Of a stretch of DNA of 64,000 nt, positions 56,879 through 64,000 are shown piece after piece (position 1 is the first letter of the stretch; every line of letters begins with the position of its first letter). The notes under the pieces are model-generated. The model had not been told where the DNA came from. It searched no databases and worked only from the letters and a program-made list of their open reading frames with translations. The stretch lies in assembly GCA_036496805.1 (NCBI GenBank), contig DASXKN010000024.1:1-64000 (forward strand), read 5' to 3'. Source of the stretch: SZAS-103 sp036496805. Its GTDB lineage: Bacteria; Pseudomonadota; Gammaproteobacteria; Xanthomonadales; Xanthomonadaceae. The position numbers were made by a program, and so were the translations under genes.

Positions 56879-58114
56879 ATGACTGAAACGACTGGTACTG
56901 CCGCCGGCGATCCGCTCGCACAACAGCCCCACGCGATCGTCGAGCGCGATGGCGTGCGCTACACCCTGCTCGGCACCGCGCATGTTTCGCGCGCGAGCGT
57001 CGAAGCGGTCGAGCAACTCGCCCGCGAAGCGCACTTCGATGCGATCGCGGTCGAGCTCGACGAGCAGCGCCTGCGCAACCTGACCGACGCGAACGCACTG
57101 CGCGACCTCGACCTGTTCCGCATCCTGCGCGAAGGCAAGGCCGGCCTGGTCGCCGCCAACCTGGCCCTGGCCGCGTACCAGCGACGGCTGTCCGAGCAAC
57201 TCGGCGTGGAGCCGGGCGCGGAGCTGAAAGCCGCCGCCGAGGCCGCGCGTGAACGTGGGCTGCCACTGCAGTTGATCGACCGCGACGTCGGCATCACCCT
57301 CAAGCGCGCGTACAGGAGCCTTGGTTTCTGGGGCCGGATGAAGCTGATGACCGGCCTGGGCGTCAGCCTGTTCGATCGCGAGCAGGTGGATGCGGACGAG
57401 ATCGAGAAGCTCAAGCAGGGCGACATGCTCGAAAGCAGCTTCGGCGAATTCGCGGCGCAGAGCCCGCCGATCTTCCAAGCGTTGATTGCCGAACGCGACC
57501 GTTACATGGCTGCGCGCCTGCGCGAGGCGAATCCGCTCGTTGATGGCGGGCCTGTCGAACCACGCGAAGTGCTGGTGGTGATCGGCGCGGGGCACCTGAA
57601 GGGACTGTCGCAGCGGCTGCGCGACGATCGGGAAGCGCCGGCTTCGGTGCGCGCCGACCTGGATGAGATCGTGAAAGGCAGCCGCGTGCCATGGATATCG
57701 CTGACCATCGCCGCCCTCGTGCTTGCGAGTTTCGCCTGGGGCTACTGGCATGGCGGACTGCAGTTGGGCACGACCCTTATCGTGACCTGGATCGTGGCAA
57801 CCGCGATCGGCGGCGCGATCGGCTGCATCGCGGCCGGAGGCCATCCGCTGAGCGTGCTCGCGGCCGCGCTCTGGTCGCCGTGGAAGCCGTTCCATCCCGG
57901 CATTGCCTCGGGCACCGTGAGCGCCCTCGTCGAAGCCTGGGTGCGCAAGCCGACCTACCAGGATTTCATGGGCCTGCGCGACGACGTCGGCAGCCTGCGC
58001 GGCTGGTACCGCAACCGGGTATCGCGGACTTTCCTCAACTTCTTCCTGACCTGCATGGGAACGATCGCCGGCGAGATCGTCGCCGGCCTGCGCATCCTCG
58101 GCAAGCTCGGCTGA
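56879..58114 (+). CDS. TraB/PrgY family membrane protein
   Basis: A 411-residue protein of the TraB/PrgY family. The N-terminal domain has the family hallmark LLGTAHVSRASVE, AVELDEQRLRNL, a second Glu-containing block ADEIEKLKQGD, and VVIGAGHLKG. The C-terminal third holds about four hydrophobic segments (after about residue 275). In enterococci PrgY limits pheromone activity; the role in gammaproteobacteria is unknown. ATG 56879 is chosen; a TTG four codons earlier overlaps the aguB stop. Confidence 0.85.
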   Translation: MTETTGTAAGDPLAQQPHAIVERDGVRYTLLGTAHVSRASVEAVEQLAREAHFDAIAVELDEQRLRNLTDANALRDLDLFRILREGKAGLVAANLALAAYQRRLSEQLGVEPGAELKAAAEAARERGLPLQLIDRDVGITLKRAYRSLGFWGRMKLMTGLGVSLFDREQVDADEIEKLKQGDMLESSFGEFAAQSPPIFQALIAERDRYMAARLREANPLVDGGPVEPREVLVVIGAGHLKGLSQRLRDDREAPASVRADLDEIVKGSRVPWISLTIAALVLASFAWGYWHGGLQLGTTLIVTWIVATAIGGAIGCIAAGGHPLSVLAAALWSPWKPFHPGIASGTVSALVEAWVRKPTYQDFMGLRDDVGSLRGWYRNRVSRTFLNFFLTCMGTIAGEIVAGLRILGKLG

Positions 58115-58153
58115 GCGCGTTTCCCGTTCGTCTTGTGGACGCTGCGCGCAGCG

Positions 58154-61100
58154 TCACAGGTGGTCTGGCAGGAATTGCCCCGTCGTGGTTCCGCCGGATC
58201 CGGGACCCATCGGAGCGCGTTCGCGCGCGCGCTTGATGATCGCGATCGTCCACGCACGCAGGTCGTCGAGGGTCGCGTAGATCGTCGGCAGGAACAGCAG
58301 GCTGACCACGGTCGAGAACGCCAGCCCGCCCGCGATCGCGCGCGCCATCGGGTAATAGGCCGGGCCGTCGCCGCCGATCTGGGTCGTGCCCACGCACAGC
58401 GGCAGCATGCCCACGACCGCCGTGCTCATCGTCATCAGGATCGGCCGCAACCGTTCGCGCGCGCCTTCGACGAGCGCCTCGGTGCGATCCAGCCCGCGCC
58501 GCCTGAGCGTGTTGATGTGCTCGAACAGCACGATGCCGTTGTTCACCACCACGCCCATCAGCACCAGCATGCCGATCATCGCCATGATCGAGAAGTTGGT
58601 GCCGGTGATCGCGAACAGCCAGAACACGCCCAGGGCCGAGAACAGGATGCTGCTCACGATCGCGCTCGGGAGCAGCAGCGATTCGAACAGCGCGGCCATC
58701 ACCAGGTAGACCATGAACAGCGCGATCGCCATGTTCTTGAGCATCTGCGCGCCGGTGTCGTCGTCCTGCTGGAAGCCGCCGCCGAGGTTGGTGCGGTAGC
58801 CGGCCGGCAGGTGGAATGACGGCGAGGAGAGCACCGCGTCGATCGCCTTCTTGGCGTTGTCCATCGTCGCCTTCGGCGCGAGGTTGGCGACCACCGAGAT
58901 CGTGGTCTGCCGATTGGTGCGCTGGATCTGCGAGGCGCCCTTGCGCACGCCGACGTCGACCACCGACAGCAGCGGCACGGTGGTGCCGTCCTTGCGGCGC
59001 AGGGTCAGCGCGGTCATGTCCTCGATGTGGAACTTGCTGGCGCCGGCGAACCGCACCCACACCGGCACGTCGCCGCCGGGCGTGCGGAATTCGTGCATCG
59101 GCGCGCCACGCAGGGCGATGCCGACGTAGTTGGCGACTTCCTCGGCGCTGAAGCCGAGCGCGGCGGCGCGATCGCGGTTCACGGTGACCGCGACCTCGCT
59201 GCTCTCGTCGCCGGTGTCCACGCGCACGTCGCGCAGGTCCTTGCTCTTCGACAGCATGGTGACGAGGTTGTCGCCGATGTCGCGGAGCGTCGCGCTGGAA
59301 TCGCCGTTGATGTACAGGCGCACGCCCTGGTCGCTGCCGTTGCTGCCATCGTTGAAGCCGAAGCCGATGTTGGCGCGCGCGCTCTTGGGCAGGTCCTTGC
59401 GGATCATCTCCTGCACGGCCTCGGACTTCATCAGGCCCGGCTCTGACTTGCGCAGCAGCATCCGGTCCCACAGGCTCGGATTGGGGTCGCGCAGGGTGAC
59501 GTAGGTGCCCGCGCCCTGGTCGGCGCTGAAGAACGAATAGATCTGCTTGATCTGGTACTTCTGCCGGCGCGCGTCGAGGAACTGTTCGACCTTGAGGACT
59601 TCGCCGGAAATCTGGTCGAGGCTGTAGGCGCCCTTGAAGTTGTAGTTGAGGAAGATCTGGCGGCCGACATCGTTCTTGTTCATGTCGAAGGTCATGAACC
59701 TGGGCGGGATGAGGATGCTCACGATGACGACGACCGCGATGCCGATGATCGCCTTGACCCGGTGCGCCAGGGTCCAGCGCAGGACGTTCGCATAGCCACG
59801 GGTCAGTCGCGGGATGAAGCCGTTCTTGGCGATCACCGCGGGCGGCATCTGCAGCCGTGCCGAGATCATCGGGATCAGGCTGACCGCGACCAGCCACGAG
59901 GCCAGCAGTGCGATCGTGATGGTGACCGCCACCTCGCCGAGGAAGATCGTGATCTGGTTGCGCGCGCCGAGCAGGTTCGGCGCGAACACGATGATGCTGG
60001 CGAGCGTGCCGGTGGTGATCGCCATCTGCACCGAACGGGTGCCCTCGATCGCGCAGCGCACCGGATCTCCCGGGTATTTCTCGCGGTACTGGTAGATGCT
60101 CTCGACGACCACCACCGCGTTGTCGACCAGCATGCCGATGCCGAGCAGCAGGCCCATCATCGACAGGATGTTCAGGCTCATGCCCATGAACGACATCGCG
60201 CCCAGGGTGATGACGATGCAGATCGGGATCGCCAGGCTCACCATCAGGGTCGAGGGCCAGTGGCGCAGGAAGTAGAACAGGATCAACAGCGACATCAGCG
60301 ATCCGATCAGGCCGGCTTCCTTGAGCTCGTTGATCGAACCGGTCACGCCCTCGGCGGCGTTGTCGAGGAACTTCATCTGCACGCCGCGGAATTCCGGCTG
60401 CTGGACGATCTGGTTCATCTGCGCGATGACATCGTGCGAAACCTGGACCATGTTCGCGCTGCGCTCGCGGAAGATGTCCACGCCCACCGCGGTGCGGCCG
60501 TCGAGGCGGCGGCCGACGTTGGCCTCCTGCGGCTGCTCGTGGATGGTCGCGATCTCGCCCAGGCGCAGGCCCTGGGCGTTGAGGACGAGGTTGCGCAGGC
60601 CGTCCAGGCTGTTGATCTCGCCGACCGGCTGCACCCGGATGCGGCGCGCGCCGTCATCGATCTCGCCCGCCGACACCGAGAAGTTCGCCGCCTGCAGGCG
60701 GGTGGCGAGGTCGTTGAGGCTCAGGCCGTGCGCCGTGAGCCGTTGCGAGTCGATCGCGATCTCGACCTCGGGCGGGAATACGCCGGTGATGTCGACCTTG
60801 GCGACGCCGTTCACGCGTTCGAGCGGCTTCTGCACCATGTTCTGGATCATCTGGTACTCGCCGCGGAAGTCGCGGGCGCTCGAGAACCGGATTTTCAGGA
60901 TCGCCTGGTCGCTCGGGCTGAACTTGAGCACCTGGTAGTGCTGCATGTCGGTCGGCAGGTCGCCGCGGATCGCGTCGATGCGGTCGTGCGCCTCCGAGGC
61001 GGTGATCGCGATGTTGCGGTTCCAGTCGTTGAACTGCATGAAGATCGTGGAACCGTCCGGGCCGCTGGTCGAGTCCATCTGCTTGATGCCCGAGAGCGTC

Positions 61101-61315
61101 GCCAGCGCCTCCTCCGCCGGCCGCGTGATCGTGCGCTCGACTTCCTCGGGCGTGGACCCCGGATACGGCAACTGCACCATCACGAACGGCGGGTTGATCT
61201 CCGGCAGGATCTCCAGCGGCAGCCGGAAGGCCGCGATGATGCCGATCACCACCAGCGAGACGTAGAACATCACGGCCGTGACCGGCCGGCGCAGGCTGAG
61301 TTCGGCGATGCTCAT
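58154..61315 (-). CDS. RND efflux transporter permease
   Basis: Inner-membrane proton-driven drug or metabolite exporter of the HAE-RND type. The 1053-residue protein starts MSIAELSLRRPVTAVMFYVS with the usual 12-helix, two-porter-loop plan. GIGMLVDNAVVVVE in the helix-4 region carries the proton-relay Asp, and the second half has the matching NNGIVLFEHIN. It follows another RND permease on the same strand, so the two may form a heteromeric pump of the MdtBC kind. The upstream gap is filled by a MITE-like repeat that leaves only a weak AGG ahead of the ATG. Confidence 0.92.
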   Translation of the reverse strand: MSIAELSLRRPVTAVMFYVSLVVIGIIAAFRLPLEILPEINPPFVMVQLPYPGSTPEEVERTITRPAEEALATLSGIKQMDSTSGPDGSTIFMQFNDWNRNIAITASEAHDRIDAIRGDLPTDMQHYQVLKFSPSDQAILKIRFSSARDFRGEYQMIQNMVQKPLERVNGVAKVDITGVFPPEVEIAIDSQRLTAHGLSLNDLATRLQAANFSVSAGEIDDGARRIRVQPVGEINSLDGLRNLVLNAQGLRLGEIATIHEQPQEANVGRRLDGRTAVGVDIFRERSANMVQVSHDVIAQMNQIVQQPEFRGVQMKFLDNAAEGVTGSINELKEAGLIGSLMSLLILFYFLRHWPSTLMVSLAIPICIVITLGAMSFMGMSLNILSMMGLLLGIGMLVDNAVVVVESIYQYREKYPGDPVRCAIEGTRSVQMAITTGTLASIIVFAPNLLGARNQITIFLGEVAVTITIALLASWLVAVSLIPMISARLQMPPAVIAKNGFIPRLTRGYANVLRWTLAHRVKAIIGIAVVVIVSILIPPRFMTFDMNKNDVGRQIFLNYNFKGAYSLDQISGEVLKVEQFLDARRQKYQIKQIYSFFSADQGAGTYVTLRDPNPSLWDRMLLRKSEPGLMKSEAVQEMIRKDLPKSARANIGFGFNDGSNGSDQGVRLYINGDSSATLRDIGDNLVTMLSKSKDLRDVRVDTGDESSEVAVTVNRDRAAALGFSAEEVANYVGIALRGAPMHEFRTPGGDVPVWVRFAGASKFHIEDMTALTLRRKDGTTVPLLSVVDVGVRKGASQIQRTNRQTTISVVANLAPKATMDNAKKAIDAVLSSPSFHLPAGYRTNLGGGFQQDDDTGAQMLKNMAIALFMVYLVMAALFESLLLPSAIVSSILFSALGVFWLFAITGTNFSIMAMIGMLVLMGVVVNNGIVLFEHINTLRRRGLDRTEALVEGARERLRPILMTMSTAVVGMLPLCVGTTQIGGDGPAYYPMARAIAGGLAFSTVVSLLFLPTIYATLDDLRAWTIAIIKRARERAPMGPGSGGTTTGQFLPDHL

Positions 61316-61317
61316 GG

Positions 61318-61479
61318 GTGGCCTGTAGCGGATGAGTAGGGAGAGGGATCGCGAAGGGGTGTCGGCGATTGGCGCCGGACTGGAGCGAGCGCCCATAGTT
61401 CCACCATGGGCCGAGTGAAGGTCAAGCCAAGCGTCGACAGACCGAGCGAGCTGCTCCCGAATTGTCCGTTACAGGCCAC
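61318..61479. repeat. MITE-like element, copy B (between RND genes)
   Basis: A 162-bp sequence with terminal inverted repeats GTGGCCTGTAGCGGA and the complement of GTGGCCTGTAACGGA, related throughout to 34205-34438. It begins two bases before the start codon of the downstream permease and ends one base from the stop codon of the upstream one, so it is the whole intergenic spacer. It has no coding capacity. Confidence 0.75.
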
Positions 61480-61480
61480 G

Positions 61481-64000
61481 CTAGCCCTCGGGTTCGGCGT
61501 GCGCGGCGAGCGCACCCAGATCGGGATCGGTCTCCGCACGCACGGCCGCGTCGTGGGTGCGCGCGGCACGCAGCCCGCGCTCGCGCCACTTCGCGTCGGA
61601 ACTGCGGTCCATCAGGTCGTACATCACCGGTATCACGACCAGGGTCAGCAGGGTCGACACCAGCAGGCCGCCGATCACGGTGATCGCCATCGGCGCACGC
61701 ACCTCGGAACCGTCGCCGCCGAAGAAGGCCAGCGGCGCGAAACCGAACAGCGCGGTCAGCGTGGTCATCACGATCGGGCGCAGGCGCGAGGTGGCGCCCT
61801 GGCAGATCGCGTCGAACTTGGTCACGCCCTGCTCGCGAAGCTGGTTGACCTTGTCGATCAGCAGGATCGCGTTCTTCACCACGATGCCGACCAGCAGGAT
61901 CATGCCGATGAACACCACCACCGAGATCGGCGAATGGTCCAGCCAGAGCGCGAACACCGCGCCGACGATCGCCAGCGGAATGGTGAACAGGATCACGAAC
62001 GGATGCAGCAGCGATTCGAACTGCGAGGCCATCACCAGGTAGACCAGGAAGATCGCCAGGCCGAATGCGAACAACAGCGACTGGATCGACGACTGGAGCT
62101 CCTCGCCCTGCCCGCCCACGTGCAGGCGCACGTCGGGACTGAGCGGGTTCTTTGCAACCATCGCCTCGATCTCCTTGATCGCCGAGCCGAGGTCGATGTT
62201 GGCGAGGTTCGCCGAAACGATCGCCACGCGTACCTGGCTGACGCGATGTATTTCGCTCGGCCCCACGGTGGCGACGACATCGGCGACCGCATCCAGGGTG
62301 ACCGGATGATCGCTCTGCGGATTGACGATGATCTTGCGGATTGCCTCGACCGAGTTGCGCTCGGGCAGCTGCGAACGCACCAGCACGTCGATCTTGCGGT
62401 CGCGGAAGCTGTAGCGGGTGGCGACGTCGCCGCGCACCTTGCTCACGACCTGGTCGGCGATCTGGCGCGTGGTCAGGCCGAGCGCGGCGGCGCGGTCCTG
62501 GTCGAAGCGGATCTGCACTTCCGGGAAGCCCTCTTCCACCGTCGACTTGAGGTCGGTGAAGTGCGGCGAGCCTTCCATCATCTTCTTCAGCTTGATCCCG
62601 GCCTTGGTGACCTCGTCCAGGTCCTGGCCGCGCAGTTCGACTTCCAGCGGTGCGGCGAAGCTGAAGATCTCAGGACGCCCGAACTTGGCCTGCACGTCGG
62701 CATGCTGCTTCATCGTCTCGCGCATCGCGTCGGTTTCGCGCGACTCGGAGGCCTTGGTCATGCCCTCGCCCATGATCACGTCGAGGGTGGCGATGTTCTC
62801 CCCGGACTCGGTCGGATTCGCGTCGAGGCGCGTACCGGTGCCGCTGACGCCGTACAGCGCCTGCACCCCGGTGTCCTTGCCATGCTTGTTCTCGATCTCC
62901 TTCACCAGGGCGTCGGTCTCGCGGAGCTGCGCACCGGCCGGAAGCTTCGCGGTGAGCTGGAAGCGGTCCTGCGCGAACTGCGGAATCAGGTCGGTGCCGA
63001 GCGTACCGGCGATCGACAGCGCGATGGCGAACGCTATCGCGGCGCCGCCAAGCACGGGCAAGGGATGACGCAGGGCGTACGGCAGCACTCGCTGGTAACG
63101 GGCCGCAGCCCAGTCGTAGGGCTTGAGCGCGACGACCGCGACCGGCGCCAGCACCTTGTCGAAGAACCAGGCGCGCGTGTTCCGGTTCCAGATCCACAGC
63201 CACGCACCTGCGAAGAACATGTAGGGCAGCGCGAAGGCGAGCAGGAGCACGACGAGGATGAGCGGCAGGAACACCAGCATCAGCACGCAGCCGGCGATCC
63301 AGCCCAGCCATGCCAAGGGCGTCCCGGACCGCTTCCATTCGGCGGACCACGGACGCCGCAGGTGCTCCAGCAGACCATCGAGGAGAGTGCGCCAGACCCG
63401 CTTGCCGCCCTTCACTTCGGCGGTATCGAAGGACATCGGCGCACGTCCCTTCAGCGAGGACAGCATCGGGATCAGGGTCAGCGACACCGCCAGCGAAATC
63501 AGCAGCGCGATCGAGACCGTCAACGCCTGGTCCTTGAACAACTGCCCGGCCACGCCCTGCACGAACACGAGCGGGAAGAACACCGAGACGTTGGTCAGGG
63601 TCGAGGCGAACACCGCCATGCTGACTTCGCGCGCACCGGTGATCGCCGCGTCGAGCACGCCCAGCCCGCGCTCGCGCGCCTTGGCGATGCTCTCCAGCAC
63701 CACGATCGAGTCGTCGACCACCAGGCCGGTCGCCAGCGCGAGGCCGGCGAGCGACATCACGTTGAGGTTCAGGCCGAGCTGGCCCATGAAGAAGAAGGTC
63801 GTGACGATCGAGACCGGCAGCGACAGGCCGATCACGAACGTGCTCCAGCGGTCGCGCAGGAAGAAGAAGATGATCAGGATCGCGAACGCGCCGCCCAGCA
63901 GGGCCTCGAAGCGCACCTCGTGCAAGGCGCTGACGATGAAGATCGACTGGTCCTGGATCGTGGTCAGCTCGGTGCCGTAGGGCAGCTCCTTCTTGAGGTC
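61481..64000 (-). CDS. RND efflux transporter permease, partial
   Basis: The C-terminal 840 or so residues of a second RND permease; the frame is open to the window edge. It has ATGLVVDDSIVVLESI with the relay Asp pair, LVGIVVKNAILLIDKV and a normal C-terminus. Between helices 6 and 7 (about 63100-63420) there is an unusually long insert with two extra hydrophobic segments (GWIAGCVLMLVFLPLILVVL and a following one). The other member of a tandem pair with 58154-61315; an adaptor gene would be expected beyond 64000. Confidence 0.9.
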   Translation of the reverse strand, partial: DLKKELPYGTELTTIQDQSIFIVSALHEVRFEALLGGAFAILIIFFFLRDRWSTFVIGLSLPVSIVTTFFFMGQLGLNLNVMSLAGLALATGLVVDDSIVVLESIAKARERGLGVLDAAITGAREVSMAVFASTLTNVSVFFPLVFVQGVAGQLFKDQALTVSIALLISLAVSLTLIPMLSSLKGRAPMSFDTAEVKGGKRVWRTLLDGLLEHLRRPWSAEWKRSGTPLAWLGWIAGCVLMLVFLPLILVVLLLAFALPYMFFAGAWLWIWNRNTRAWFFDKVLAPVAVVALKPYDWAAARYQRVLPYALRHPLPVLGGAAIAFAIALSIAGTLGTDLIPQFAQDRFQLTAKLPAGAQLRETDALVKEIENKHGKDTGVQALYGVSGTGTRLDANPTESGENIATLDVIMGEGMTKASESRETDAMRETMKQHADVQAKFGRPEIFSFAAPLEVELRGQDLDEVTKAGIKLKKMMEGSPHFTDLKSTVEEGFPEVQIRFDQDRAAALGLTTRQIADQVVSKVRGDVATRYSFRDRKIDVLVRSQLPERNSVEAIRKIIVNPQSDHPVTLDAVADVVATVGPSEIHRVSQVRVAIVSANLANIDLGSAIKEIEAMVAKNPLSPDVRLHVGGQGEELQSSIQSLLFAFGLAIFLVYLVMASQFESLLHPFVILFTIPLAIVGAVFALWLDHSPISVVVFIGMILLVGIVVKNAILLIDKVNQLREQGVTKFDAICQGATSRLRPIVMTTLTALFGFAPLAFFGGDGSEVRAPMAITVIGGLLVSTLLTLVVIPVMYDLMDRSSDAKWRERGLRAARTHDAAVRAETDPDLGALAAHAEPEG

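Noticed and set aside
57535..57570. REP-like unit inside the TraB-family gene
   Set aside because: Only GGGCCTGTCGAACCACG matches by chance; the other half of the palindrome is absent.

Overview
The window is a GC-rich chromosomal segment of a gammaproteobacterium, most likely of the Xanthomonadales (Lysobacterales). The clues are the rhodanese-MoeB fusion, the TetR-fadBA locus, the ndk-rlmN-pilW-rodZ and yfgM-bamB-der gene orders, the lapAB/WecA-like/WbpM-like/galU cluster, and REP-like repeats of the TTCGTGGTGAGCCTGTCGAA type. This placement is an inference from gene content; no 16S gene is present. Nearly all genes are chromosomal housekeeping genes, and many are chained by 1-14 nt stop/start overlaps.

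Layout. 1-5.1 kb (minus): zwf, a HAD hydrolase, tal and pgi, a central sugar-phosphate operon. 5.4-9.8 kb: a DPP-IV-like peptidase, cardiolipin synthase and a YfeK/DUF5329 secreted protein. 9.9-12.2 kb: a 2.28-kb integrase-only element in the 3' end of tRNA-Glu(TTC), next to tRNA-Ala(GGC). 12.7-17.9 kb: a DUF1249 protein, divergent ppsR/ppsA and an MscS channel. 18-22.2 kb: a beta-propeller diguanylate cyclase, oligoribonuclease and a DUF2721 membrane protein. 22.2-26.6 kb (minus): guaB, guaA, a GIY-YIG nuclease and tadA, laced with REP-like repeats. 26.7-32.6 kb: folD, DUF1244, a zinc-ribbon protein, molybdenum cofactor genes moeB/moeA/mobA and an unknown secreted protein. 32.8-39.5 kb (minus): ndk, rlmN, pilW, rodZ-like, yfgM, bamB, der. 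39.8-44.2 kb (plus): TetR, fadB, fadA (beta-oxidation). 44.4-45.8 kb: a porin. 45.9-54.2 kb (minus): cmk, rpsA, ihfB, lapA, lapB, WecA-like, WbpM-like, galU (translation and envelope polysaccharide). 54.3-58.1 kb (plus): L36B, a small secreted protein, agmatine-to-putrescine enzymes aguA/aguB, and a TraB-family protein. 58.2-64 kb (minus): two tandem RND efflux permeases, the upstream one cut by the window edge.

Most unusual region: between guaA and tadA lies a GIY-YIG endonuclease gene bracketed by two inverted arrays of 24-bp REP-derived units. The array on the tadA side is open in the tadA frame, so the nuclease and the tRNA deaminase form one uninterrupted 314-codon frame. Also notable are the minimal tRNA-Glu element with matching putative integrase arm sites at both ends, and two copies of a MITE-like element with terminal inverted repeats. 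One of those copies fills the whole gap between the two RND permease genes.
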